Below, one piece after another: positions 22,159 through 33,206 of a stretch of 64,000 nt of DNA; the first letter of the stretch is position 1, and each line of letters opens with the position of its first letter. The DNA comes from Capsicum annuum. Lineage: Eukaryota; Streptophyta; Magnoliopsida; Solanales; Solanaceae. A program made the position numbers and the translations under genes. Below the pieces are notes generated by a model, which searched no databases, had not been told where the DNA came from, and saw only the letters and a list, made by a program, of their open reading frames with translations. The stretch is from contig NW_025880663.1 of NCBI RefSeq assembly GCF_002878395.1, positions 1-64,000 on the forward strand. The letters are read 5' to 3'.

Positions 22159-22182
22159 TGACCCCACTCGACATAGGGGTCA
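22159..22182 (+). other. B-family LTR hairpin (S3 copy)
   Basis: Arms TGACCCC and GGGGTCA separated by 10 bases. B (24466-24496) and S1 (10412-10441, inverted) have arms of different sequence at the same landmark position, after AACCATCT. Confidence 0.55.
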
Positions 22183-22614
22183 GAGCATTATCTTCTCTTC
22201 TTGCACAGTAATTAGACGATCAAAGCGGTTCGTGCATTGACTTTGGAGTGGTGAGCTTCTTTTCTTCGAAAGTTATTCCTCCTTGGTCTCTTATCTTTAG
22301 ACTTAGTCAATTCACTTGGTTTTGCTATTGTTGGGGGCTTTTCCCAACATATACATTTCTAAAACTCTAGTTGGTATAGAGGTATTGTGGATAACTATAG
22401 ACTTGGGTATATTGGCTAGTATGGTAATTTTTATGAAATGGTTAGACATTGTTTAAGTTATGACTTCTAGTATTGTTTCTGATATCTTATTTTATAATCT
22501 GGATTCACTCGACCTATGTAATTGATCTATTGATTATGATAGGTTATCGGGTAACCTCCGATTCCTGTGGGCTTGAGGTGCCCATATGACATAGCACGAT
22601 TTTGTGGCGTGTCA

Positions 22615-22717
22615 TTAGGTTTGTTTTGGAAATGTGTTTTTCATATGTGGGACCCACTTAGGATTTTTAATGTCATTTTTGAACTCGAAGCACAATGGTG
22701 TTATATGGCCATCAATG
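22615..22717 (+). repeat. Z 3' LTR, segment 2
   Basis: A 103-bp strip between S3 and element B. It continues 20181 by inference, since the equivalent 5' LTR part is outside the window. Confidence 0.6.
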
Positions 22718-24952
22718 TGTAACGCCCCGAATTTTGGTCCTTTAAAATTTCTTGATCTTTGAGACTACTGTCTTTACTATAACTCACCCTACGAGTTGTA
22801 GGGTGTTATTGCTGGTCTTATGGACCTAATCATAGCCTAGCCAGTATGTTGGTCTAGAGATTCTATCTTGTCTTTGATTTGGACCATTTGAGTCGTAGGG
22901 TCTCATAATGAGTCATCGGGTGTGAATTCTAGGGAAACCAGTGTACTATCCTAAAGTTCTTGTTGTGACTGGAACTAGCATGTTCTGAGTTGTAAGGACT
23001 GGATACGATTCATATGGTGTGACTTATAATCAAAATGGGGTGGGGTGACCCTAGACACTGTCCAGTCTATGATTGGACTAAAAGAGTCGTAGGGTGACTC
23101 TACGAGTCGTGCGATCACCTGTAGCGACTGGACATCATTTATGTCTTTTAATTAAGGGCATCTTAGTAATCACCCTCCTACCCCACTTAGCCCCCACAAC
23201 GTAAAATCCTCTTTAGGACTTTATTAACATATTATTCATAATCAAAACATTCTCTTAGACTCTAAATTCTCTCAAGCAAGATACTTAGGGTTTTTAAGAA
23301 GTTGATCAATTAGATCTCCCAACGGTAAATTCTCCCCATAACTCTTGATCTATCAGGCATGTTACTCTTCCCTAACTATTAATTTGTAAAAACATGTGTT
23401 TTATATAGTTATCCCTGTGGTTTTGATGGTAGTTTTAGAACATGGGTTGAGGGTTGTTAATGATTGTTGTTTATGTCCTATTTTATGTTTACATATGCAT
23501 TTTATATTTTAAATGGTGGTTTTGAAATCAATTTGATGCATGGGTAGGATGAACAAACTAAGGGATTGTGATTTTTGCAAATTTTGTGAATATTAACAAT
23601 TGAATTGGTAACAACCCAACCATACTTTGTGAAGGCAGTTTTTAGTACAAATATAAATTGCATTGAATTATTTTTGGAACAATTTAATGATATGAAGAGG
23701 CTATTGAAACACGGTTGTTAATTTAATTAATGAAGGTAGTCGATTTCCCCCACCATATATTAATTAACAATGAGAGTTGTTATCCTGAGTTAAATGGAAT
23801 TGATTCGATATGTTGATGATACTTTATAAGTGTCGTTCATATGATGATACCAATAGTGTATGCCTAAAGGTGTATTAGGGTTCAATGAATGGGAATGTTT
23901 GATAAATTATTTAATGGTTTTTAAAATAGGGATGTGTAGCTAGTCCATGAAAGTAGAGCTCCCGATGGACCAAATATCAGAAACTGCATTTGCCGACACG
24001 GGGTCACAATGTCCTAAGGTTTGAGTCCCCTCGCTTATGACCAGGTGGTTTGAGTCCACCTATTATTAAATTATTGGGAGGTTTGATTCACTTATATTAC
24101 ATTAAATGATCGGATGCTTAAGTCACCTTAGTATATGGTTGGGAGGTTCGAGTCCCGCATGAATATTAATGAGATTATTATCTGGTTCGTGTGGCTACAC
24201 GCATTGGGGCCCAACCAGGGGGTGAGAGCTGGGGCATATATTTCCCGTAGGTAATATTAAATGATAGTTAAGCTATAAAATAAAATTTTATGTTTTAAAA
24301 ATGCATGTTAAGCCTTGTTACCTATCCCAGTATGTTATATAAGTATATATGTATGCACACATGTATGTGAACATGTACCTTGAGTTGAGATGAATTTTAA
24401 ACTTTTATTACTCTATCCTTATCTTTGAGTTACATTCTAGTGCTAAACCTATTAACCATCTCTGGTTGATGTATCCCTATGCGATGTGGGCATCAAAGAT
24501 ACTTCTACTTTTTTTGCACAGTGCTAGGTGAATAGGCTCAGTTGGTCGGTCATTTACTGTGAAGTGGTGACATTTCATTGTTTGAAAAACTTGATAATTC
24601 AATTGGTTTCCTTTACATAAACTAGAATTGAAGAGTTTAAATTAACATTATCATTGTCATTGTCAGAGTCGGGAGCATGTCCCGCACTTTATTAGTTTTT
24701 GTTTTGTTAGAAAGAATTATGGATTACTATGGACTTCGGTTATGGTATTGGTTTTTTCGGTTGGTTAATGGTTATTAGATATAGACATATCTTAAATTCA
24801 TAGAGTTTGTCTTATGTTATCTTGTTAATTGTTCAGAATTCAGTCACTTTTGGGGGTAGTGTGTTCAGTTTGGTTAGGAGTAGTAGGTGGTCTCCAGTCC
24901 TTATTAGATTTGAGATGCCCGTCATCGCCAGAGCCTAGTTTAGGTTATGACA
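22718..24952 (+). repeat. B 5' LTR
   Basis: Starts TGTAACGCCCC and ends AGGTTATGACA. U3 has repeated GAGTCGTAGGGTGACTC-type modules (about 22785-23110). A tandem array of GTTTGAGTCC phrases lies at 24010-24165. Hairpin 24466-24496: TTGATG and CATCAA arms with an inner CCC/GGG pairing. Confidence 0.9.
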
Positions 24953-24956
24953 AAGA

Positions 24957-24969
24957 TGGTATTAGAGCC
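24957..24969 (+). other. B primer binding site
   Basis: TGGTATTAGAGCC, one C-to-T change from the iMet-tRNA site. Confidence 0.9.
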
Positions 24970-25093
24970 TAAGTTTAATTTCATTGGGTGTCCATAAGGG
25001 AGAGGCTATGAGACATTTAGGTATGTTTCCATTTCTTGTTGTTCTATTTCTGGCAATAGAGTCTAAGATCCTAAAATCTTCTCCAATTCTCGT

Positions 25094-26330
25094 ATGTTTG
25101 CTTTTTTTATCATTTCTCATAGAAGTTCTAATTCTCATGGACACTTTTCTATCCCATTTGAGGATAATGTCAATGGAGGACGTACTACATATGGAGTTCA
25201 AACCCATTCTAGAGCTCCAACTCCTGATCGTACTACCCGCATGGAGTTCTACGGTCCCCCTAGACCTTCTAAAAAATCAAGATGATCTATCAAATATTGA
25301 TTTTTAGCATTCTATCTATTTTCTTACCCAATTGGTGAACTCTCAAATGTGTTGCTTTTATTGCTCCATCTTCTGAGGTCACTAGAATTTGCCAATTTAA
25401 AAGGCTGAGTCCTTTAACTTTCAGTACTTCTAAGGGTAAGGAGGATGCTAAAAATTTCATTGGTGAGATGGAGAAAATTTTCCATGTGGTGTATGCTACT
25501 AATGTAGACGGTGTATAGTTTGCTGCTAATCAGTTGAAGGATATGAAATATCAATGGTATGAAGAGTGGGACTAGTCTAGGGGCAATGATGTTGAGTTCA
25601 CTTTGTGGAATGACTTCTCTAGTGCTTTTCCTGATCGCTTCTTTCCTCGAGATTTGATGGAGGCAAAGTCTAAGGAAATCATGTATTTAAAGAAAGGCAG
25701 GATGAAAGTATAGGAGCATGCCCCAAAGTTTCATCAGCTATTCATATGCTCCTAAGTTAGTATCTAGCATAAGGGCTAGAGTAAGGAAACTTTCTTTCGA
25801 GTTGTCTTGTGATTTGATTATGGATAGCAAGGTCGCCTTGTGAAACAAGGATATAGACATCTCTTGACTTGTGGTGTACATGCAAAAAGTTGTAGAGGAT
25901 AAGAAGAAGCAAGCATAGATGAGTAAAAGACATAACGAAAAGTTTTGGTATTTGTATAAGGCTGGACGTTAGCAGCAGAGTGGTAGAGTAGGTGGAAAAT
26001 GGTCTAAGAATAAGTGGGGAAATTATGGTTCTGATTCTATGACTAGTGCTCCAAATTATAATCGTTCCGATGATCGTTGTTTTTAGAGCAATAGTAGGCT
26101 TAAGTCTTAGGGTTCCCAATCATAAGCAAGTGGAGCTTAGTCAGCCCCATCTCATCCCCCTTGTTGTTTCTGTGGGTAGTGTATCATAGATTTTATGATG
26201 AGGGAAGAAATAAGTGCTTTAAGTGTGGTCAGTTGGGCCATCTGCAGCAGGATTGTCCATCAGTCAGGGTTGCTACTTGGTCTAATATGGTTTGAGTTGC
26301 TATGGCTTCAGCTCCAGCACCAAAAGGTGC
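25094..26330 (+). pseudogene. gag: B gag remnant with intact CCHC knuckle
   Basis: The capsid pattern is clear: GEMEKIFHVVYATNVDGV, then QLKDMKYQWYEEWD, then DVEFTLWNDFSSAFPDRFFPRDLMEAKSKEIMYLKKGRMKV (25460-25710). A basic Lys/Gln-rich segment follows. The zinc knuckle at 26215-26256 keeps all four ligands (CFKCGQLGHLQQDC). TAG stops replace Gln or Trp at several places, and a frame change occurs near 25740. The N-terminal part includes a run rich in Ser/Arg/His (25094-25285, ending MEFYGPPRPSKKSR). It is not translatable as one product. Confidence 0.8.
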
Positions 26331-26399
26331 TACTTCTAGCTTCAGCACTAGTCAAAGCCACCTTTATGCTCTTTCTATTTATTAATAATTTAAAGTTTC

Positions 26400-26860
26400 T
26401 CCTTATTTTGTCACTGGTATGTTACAACTCTTTTCCTCTGATGTGTGTTGTCTGCTTGATTCGGGTCTATCTTTCTTATGTAACCCCATATATAGCTGTT
26501 CATTTTTATTTTTGTCCCGATTGTATTCCTAATCCTTTCTCTGTGTCTACCACAGTGGGTAAATCTGTTGTTGCTAGAAGGGTTTATAGGGGTTGTGTGA
26601 TGTCTATCCGTGGTAGGAAGACGTTAGTGGATCTGGTAGAGTTGGACATATTAGACTTTTATATGATTTTGGGGATCGATTTGTTGCACTCGTGTTATAT
26701 GTCTCTTGACTTAAGGACCCAAAGGGTCAGTTTTCAATTCTCGAATGAACCAACGATTGAGTGGAAAAGTAGTTCTCTAGTACCTAAGGGAAGATTAATT
26801 TCATATCTTAGAGATAGAAGGTTGATCTCTAAGGGGTGTATACTATTTGGCTCATGTTAA
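26400..26860 (+). pseudogene. B aspartic protease remnant
   Basis: The catalytic triad Leu-Leu-Asp-Ser-Gly is intact at about 26452-26466. The following SYVTPYIAV strand is in a different frame, so an indel lies just after the active site near 26470. The rest is open to 26860: a VSTTVGKSVVARRVYRGC stretch, then ILGIDLL (the second conserved protease motif), then VSFQFSNEPTIEWKSSS and the SYLRDRRLISKGCI linker that precedes RT. The 221-codon frame (26195-26860) is therefore part real protease and part out-of-frame gag. Confidence 0.8.
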
Positions 26861-28440
26861 AGAATCTAGTTCCAATGGTCCTTCATTTTATTGTGCTTCT
26901 GTGATTTGTTAGTTTCCCAAAGTATTTCCTAATGACCTTCCTGGTGTCTCTCTTGATATCGAAATAAATTTTGGGATTGATCTTCTCCCACATAGTCGTC
27001 CTGCTTCTATCCCTCCCTATAGAATGGCTCCGACTAAGTGGAAAGAACTCAAGGAGCAGTTTAAAGACCTTTTAGATACGGGTTTTATTAATCCTAGTAT
27101 TTTCTCGTAGGGTATTCCTGTGCTCCTTATACGTAAGAAGGATGGTCCCTTCAGATGCATATAGATTATCGTAAGTTGAATAAGGTGATGGTGAATAATA
27201 AGTACCCTCTATTAAGTATTGATGACCTATTTGTTCAGCTTTAATGTGCTAAGTACTTTTCAAAGATTAAGCTTCAGTCGGGTTAGCATCAGCTGAAGAT
27301 TAGGGAGGTAGATATCCCAAAGACTGCTTTCTAAACCTAGTATGGTCATTTTGAGTTCTTGTTGATTTCCTTTGGTTTGAATAATGCCTCGTGAAATTTA
27401 TAGATCTTATGAGTCGGGTATTCCATTAGTTCTTGGATTTTTCATCATTGTATTTATTAATGATATTTTGGTGTATTTTAAGAGTGAGGCAGGTCATTTC
27501 GATCACCTCTGCCTTATGTTGCAAGCCCTCAAAGATCAGTGATTGCATGAGAAGTTCTCAAAGTCTGAGTTCTAGTTAAATATTATGACCTATTTGGTTC
27601 CATGTGTTGTTTAGTAAGGGGATCATGGTGGATCCGTAGAAACTTGAAGAAGTAAAGAAGTGGCCAAGACCCACGAATCCAACCTACATTCAGAGTTTCT
27701 TGGGTTTAGCCAGTTATTATAAGAGGTTTTTGGAAAGTTTTTCTTTGATTTCTACTCCATTGACTAAGTTGACCCAAAAAAAGTTAAAGTTTCTGTGGTT
27801 CGATACTTGTGAGGGTAACTTTGAGAAGTTTAAGGACAAGTTGACTTCGGCTTCATTTTTGACCCTACCCCAGGGTACTAATGGTTTTGTGGTTTATTAT
27901 GAAGAAACCCATGTAGGACTGGGTTATGTGTTGATACAACATGGTAAGGTGGTGTCATATGTTTCTATGAAGATAAAGGTACATGAGAAGAACTACCCAA
28001 CTCATGATTTGGAGTTGTTGGTTGTGGTCTTTGCTTTGAAGATCTAGCCTCATTATTTATATTGGGTTCATGTTGATATCTTTTCATATCATAAGAGCTT
28101 GCAATATGTTCCTACCAAGAAGGAATTGAATCTCAGGTAGAGGAGATGGCTTGAGTTGCTCTAGGACTAGGATATAAGTCCTTACTATCTTCCAGGTAAA
28201 ACTAACCTGGCTGCTAATACTTTTAGCAGGCTATATATGGCAATCTTATCTCATTTGGAGGAGGTAAAGTGAGATTTGGTGAAGGATATTCACCAGTTAA
28301 CTAATCTTGGAGTTTTTATCTTAGACTTTGAAAATAGTGGTGTGATAGTGCAAGAGGTGGTGAAGTTATCTTTTTGTGCTGAGGTGAAAGAGAAGCAAGT
28401 TATGGATCCTATCTAGATGTGGAATAAGGATGACGTGGGA
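26861..28440 (+). pseudogene. B reverse transcriptase and RNase H remnant
   Basis: RT pieces occur in all three frames. The segment that in element D reads [15 protein letters not shown] is at about 27010. The equivalent of D's [28 protein letters not shown] is at 27215-27300, with Gln codons changed to stops. The catalytic segment near 27440-27475 retains an LLMIFW shift of the FIDDIL motif. An open frame at 27700-28047 covers the RT thumb/RNase H junction ([27 protein letters not shown] and the [18 protein letters not shown] segment). RNase H continues at 28050-28250 (HVDIFSYHKSLQYVPTKKELNLR, where D has the catalytic Asp in FTDHKSLQY; here it is Tyr). Clearly dead. Confidence 0.82.
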
Positions 28441-29740
28441 AAGTAGAAAGTGATGGTTTTTGAGATTGGTGGTGATGGTATCTTAAGGTACAAAGGTAAG
28501 TTATGTGTTCCCGATGTTGATGGGCTGCGAAAGAGGATCTTGGTTGAGGCTCATGAGTTGAGGATCTGAAAGAGATCTATTGGTTGAATAACCTAGAGCT
28601 GGATGTGTCAAATTTTGTGGCCAAGTGTATGATTTTTCAACAAATAAAGATATTTTAGACCCGGTGGGTTGTCTCATGAGATTGTATTTTTCCAATAGAA
28701 GTGGGAAGTTATTGATATGGATTTCATTACCAGTCTTCCACAGTCCCTCCATTAGTTTGATTTGATTGGGATCATCATGGATAGGATAACTAAGTATTAT
28801 CATTTCTTACTTATAAGGACTAATTACTCTGATAAGGATTTTGCATGGCTGTTCATTCAGGAGATCGTTAAGTCTAATGGTGCGCTTATTTAAATTATAT
28901 CTGATTAAGGTACTCTAGTATCCTCACATATTTGGCATTATTTTCAGAGGTGTTTGGGAACTAAGTTGAACCTTATCCCCACTTTACACCCACAAATGGA
29001 TGGACAAGTAGAAAAAACCATTTAGACTTTGGATGATATTCTAAGGTCTTGTGTTCTTGATTTTCATAGTAGTTGGGTTAATCATTTTCCCTTTATTAAG
29101 ATCGCATATCATAATAGCAACCACTCTATCGTTGGGATGGTTCCATTTGAGGCTTTGTATGGTACAAGATATTGTTCTCCTATTTGGTGGTTTGAGGTTT
29201 GTGAGGGTGGGTTGTTTGGTCCGAATTTTGTTCATCGGGCTTTGGAGAAGGTAAAGGTTATTCGGGATAGGCTTAAGAGTGCCTAAAGTCGTTAAAAGTC
29301 CTATGCGGATGTAAGGTAGAAAGAGTTAAAATTTGAAGTTGGCGATTGGGTATTCTTTAAGGTATATCCCATGATAGGAGTGATGTAGTTTGGAAAGAAG
29401 GAAAAGCTCAGGTCCCATTATGTGAGCCCTTATTTGATTTTGAAGAGAGTGGAAAATATGGCTTATGAGTTGGAATTTTCTTCGAGTTTAAGTTCTATTC
29501 AGCTGGTCTTTCATGTTTCAATAATAAAGACGTGTGTGGGCGATCCTTACTTTGTAGTTTCTTTGGAGAGTATGGGTGTTTTGGAATCCTTGTCATATGA
29601 GGATGTCCTGGTTGAGATTTTGGATCGACAAGTCCGTCGGTTTCTAAAAAGGATGTGGCCTCGGTGAAGGTTTCATGGAGGAACCAAAATTTTGAGGAAG
29701 CTATATTTGAAGACGAAGAGGACATGAAGTCTAAATACCC
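28441..29740 (+). pseudogene. B integrase and chromodomain remnant
   Basis: Starts with GILRYKGKLCVPDVDGLRKRILVEAHE (28474). The zinc-binding region is partly deleted near 28560. The catalytic core keeps the first Asp (VIDMDFITSLP, about 28710), the second Asp (IISD followed at once by a stop, about 28905) and the Glu (GQVEKTI, about 29010). A frame at 29029-29286 covers the core end (WVNHFPFIKIAYHNSNHSIVGMVPFEALYGTRY). Then come the basic tail and the GKKEKLRSHYVSPYLILKRVENMAYELEFSSSLSSIQLVFHVSI segment. The chromodomain is at 29590-29740 (EDVLVEILDRQVRRFLKRM). Most stops are TAG at Gln or Arg sites. Confidence 0.82.
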
Positions 29741-29915
29741 ATTCTCGTTCCCCTTCCAGAAAATTGTGCTTAAGGTATGTGTTATTCTTAGGATCTTTGT
29801 TTTCTGAATTTATTAAAAGAAATTGTGATTTCCTTAATATCATTGTTTTTGTCTTTGTTAAGGGTAAGAGTGGGAGTGTTTCTATGTTAAATCATGCTAA
29901 GGGATGTTTTGTGTT

Positions 29916-29935
29916 ATCATTCAGGGATGAATGAT
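29916..29935 (+). other. Pre-PPT stem-loop of B
   Basis: Arms ATCATTCA and TGAATGAT pair perfectly around GGGA, 15 bases before the 3' LTR. Element E has the same 8-4-8 form with two compensated pairs (45057-45076). Confidence 0.7.
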
Positions 29936-29950
29936 CCTAAGGTTGGAGAA

Positions 29951-31475
29951 TATAATGCCCCGTATTTTGGTCCCTAAAAATTTCTTGATCTTTAAGATTA
30001 CTGTCCTCACTATGACTCACCCTGTGAGTCGTGGGGTGTCATTGCAGATTTTAGGGTCCCAATCGTAGCCTTGCTAGTATGTTTGCTAGGAATTTCTGTC
30101 GTGACTAAGATAGGGAACCTTCGAGTCGTAAGGTTTCGTAATGAGTCATAGGGTATGAATTATAGGGAAACCAATTTACTATCCTAAAGTAAATATTATT
30201 GTGATTGCAACTAGAATATTATGAGTCTTAAGGACTAGATATGAGTTTTATGGTGCAAATCAGAATCGGACTAGTATGGGGTGACCCTGGATACTATACA
30301 TACTATGACTGGACTAAAAAAGTCGTAGGGTGACCCTATGAGTCATGAAGTCAACTATAGCAACTGGACATTGGTTTTTAGCCTTTTAATTAAGGGAATC
30401 CTGGTAATTTCCCTCCTATCCCACTTAGCCCCCACGACTTAAAACTCTTTTTCGGACTTCCTTAACATATTATTCATAATCAAAACATTCTCTCATACTC
30501 ACTAAATTTTCTCAAGCAAGATACTTAGGGTTTCCAAGAAGTTGATCAATTGGATCTTAAAAGGGAAAATTCTCTCCATAACTCTTGATATTTTAGGCAT
30601 ATTACTCTTTCCAACTATTACTTTGTAAAAACATGTGTTTTAAATAGTTATCCATATGTTTTTATGGTGGTTTTGGAATTGAGGATTTTGAATAATTGTT
30701 GTTTATGCAATGTTTCATGCTTACATATGCATTGTTTATGTTTAAATGATGGTTTTGAAATCATTTTGATGCATGGGTATGCTGAATAAACCAGTGAATT
30801 GTGATATCCCCAAATTTTGTGAATATTCACAGTTGAATTGGTAACAACCCCAACCCAACTTTGTGAAAGTGGTTTTGAGTACAAACTAAAATTGCATTGA
30901 ATTATTTTTGGAACAATTTCATGATATAAATAGGTTATTGAAAATGTTGGTTGATTTAATGAACAAATGGAGTCAGTGTTCCCCCACATTGTATTAATGA
31001 CAAAGGGAGTTGTTCTCCCGTGTTAAATTGAATTAATTTGGCATGTTGACGATACCATGCAAGTGCGGTTGGTATTACGATACCAACAGTGTATGCCTAA
31101 ATGCTATAATGGTTCAATGAATAGGAATGTGTGATAAATGTTTTAATGGGGCTCAAAAGAGGCTTGTGTATCTAGGACATGAAAGTGGAGGTCCTGAGGG
31201 ACAAAATATTGGAAACCCCATTTGTCTGCATGGGGGTCGAAATGGCTTGGGGTTTTATTCCCCTCGCTTATGACTAGGTGGTTTGAGTCCACCTTATTAT
31301 TATATAATTGGGAGGTTCGAGTACCCCATATTACATTGCATAATCGTATGGATTAGTCACCTTCGTAAATGGTTAGGAGGTTTTAGTCCGTTGTACATAT
31401 AAATGAGATTATTCTCCAGTTCGTGCAACTACACGCATTGTGGCCCAATAAGGTAGTGAGAGCTAGGGCTCATAT
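29951..31475 (+). repeat. B 3' LTR, part 1
   Basis: Starts TATAATGCCCC (the TG terminus has mutated to TA). It is colinear with 22718-24235 and stops at the CATAT target site of element D. Confidence 0.9.
31471..31475 (+). other. D target-site duplication, left
   Basis: CATAT, repeated exactly at 40170-40174. It confirms insertion of D into the B LTR at the place where the B 5' LTR reads GGGCATATATTTCCCG. Confidence 0.95.
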
Positions 31476-31814
31476 TGTAATGCCCCGGAAAATGGGTCTC
31501 GGAGCGTCACACGGTGCTTGAGGCTACGAGTATCCCCAAGCTAACCCTTTGAGCCATTTTCATTCAGTTCAACACAAATCAACGGGGTTTTCATAAATAA
31601 CCCTCAAATATCAACAGAGTAATCATCATCCAAGAATAAAAGAATTTCAGAAAGATAACAAAATACGACTTATTAGTCAACTCCCAACATCTATACTAGT
31701 CTGACAAGCTCTAAGAAAATCAATAAAACCAGCGAGCCATTGAGACATGCCCCAACTGACTCATACTCAGTTATTAAATGTAAACAATTCCGTGAAACCA
31801 ACATCAGACATCAC

Positions 31815-31833
31815 GTCTTCGGAACATGAGGAC
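31815..31833 (-). other. Second LTR stem-loop (D 3' copy)
   Basis: In D sense the arms are GTCCTC and GAAGAC (one C-A mismatch). The 5' LTR copy at 39256-39274 is perfect (GTCCTC and GAGGAC). Confidence 0.6.
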
Positions 31834-31904
31834 TCACCACAACAGAGGATGTAGAACAGCGCGCCTGAAGAATCACTGTCGAACCTGAAACTGAGTACCT
31901 GAAC

Positions 31905-31925
31905 CTACATTCAAAGAAAATGCAG
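31905..31925 (-). other. Conserved LTR stem-loop (D copy)
   Basis: In D sense: arms CTGCATT and AATGTAG around TTCTTTG, followed by GTTC. The third pair is a G-U wobble. Pairs 4, 5 and 6 all differ from A but remain paired. Confidence 0.75.
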
Positions 31926-31945
31926 CCCACATCCGAAGATGTGGG
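31926..31945 (-). other. Hairpin with UUCG tetraloop in D LTR
   Basis: In D sense CCCACATC and GATGTGGG pair perfectly around TTCG, with C-G closing the loop. This is the exceptionally stable cUUCGg type. It directly abuts the conserved 7-7-7 stem-loop. Confidence 0.7.
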
Positions 31946-33195
31946 TCAGTACCATGGAAAGGAACCGAGTATATGGGGGTGTATGCAGTTGTATAAACAT
32001 CATCATCATAAATATTTATAAGAAATATGCAGGATGTATGAAAGACTCACATAGCCCGGCGAAAATCATCATAATCATGAGAGGATGAAATAAGTACAAT
32101 AACACATGAGATTCATCATATAATTTGTCAATCACTTTTAGTTCATCAAGAATATCAATTCTCATAATGTAAATATCGTTTAAATCTTTCGAAAGAATAA
32201 CTTTCACAATTCCACTTTCAAATCACTTCATCGTTCACCATAGACACAAGGAAACACACACAAACTGGGAGATCCTATAACTGATATAAACCATTTGAGC
32301 TACATGGAGTCCAACGTACAACCCACGTTGGGGAGAGCCGTCCTATCCTTGCCATCGGAGTAGGACTATCTATATCAAATCCACACAAACTAGTAATCAC
32401 TATATAAATCAGCCTCAGGCTCACTCTTATAGGGGCACGTAGTTCTAGGTAAGTAAGGTCGCTTTATACCTCCCACTCGGTGCTAAACATTTCTCCCGGA
32501 CTTAGCTTAGATCATTTCAAAGACAATCCACAATAAAACAATTTCAGTAATATATAAATATACATCGGGAGCCATCATGCTTCCCATCTATCAAAATCAA
32601 CCACGTTGTAGATTTCTTTCACACTCGAGTTCAAAACAACTCCATTAAGACCAAAAGGTCAAATCATTCAAAATATCTCAAATATTCAATATCAACGTGC
32701 TTATAACACACACTTTCTAAAAAAAACACAATTTCCAATGGGGATTCACGACCCAAATATCAAAATCATGATAAATATCATTCAAGATTTATGCTTTATA
32801 TCTCCACACATGTAAATTCATCTTTCAAAATCATAAACATCAAGATTCATAATAATTATCATAAGATATGGGTTCATGCTTCAAATTCATAAAAATCAAA
32901 TAAAAATCATGCCTTTGTAAAGAAAATTACTTTTGGGCACAAGAACGAAAGAGAGTTCTTTTTGAAAAACCCCACATACCTTGAATGATGAACTTTAGAT
33001 CGATACTCATTTTTGATAAGTTAATCGTGCCTTTGAATGATGGTTCTTGGAGTTCTTGAACTAGGAACTTGGAATCTTTAATAAATTTGCAGAATTAATG
33101 GTGAACTTTGGAGGTTCTTGAAGTTGGATATAGGAGATTAGGGTTTTCTTTTTGAGGGAATTTGATGAAATATAACATATAATGCTTCTAATAGG

Positions 33196-33206
33196 CTTTA
33201 ATATAG
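33196..33206 (-). promoter_or_regulatory. TATA-like element of D LTR
   Basis: CTATATTAAAG in D sense, about 690 bases into the LTR. The same sequence is present in the 5' LTR near 39475. Confidence 0.45.

Larger units (their letters stand above)
20182..22614 (+). mobile_element. Solo LTR S3 (B-related)
   Basis: Starts TGAAACACC, ends GGCGTGTCA, length 2433 bp. It is flanked by TTGGG (20177-20181) and TTAGG (22615-22619), a target duplication with one change. Its order of landmarks follows the B LTR: GAGTCGT-type modules in U3 (about 20235-20590), CTATATAAG TATA box (20662-20670), serial GGTTAGAGTCC phrases (21600-21900), an AACCATCTCTGG box (22141), and a 7-bp inverted repeat (22159-22182). 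There is no internal region. Confidence 0.8.

Noticed and set aside
22713..22717. Target duplication for element B (CAATG)
   Set aside because: The bases after the 3' LTR (TGATA) do not match; boundary change or decay is likely, so no duplication is claimed.
25757..26119. 120-codon minus-strand frame
   Set aside because: Antisense to B gag, whose plus-strand sequence shows clear capsid and nucleocapsid similarity.
28501..28803. 100-codon minus-strand frame
   Set aside because: Shadow of B integrase on the other strand.
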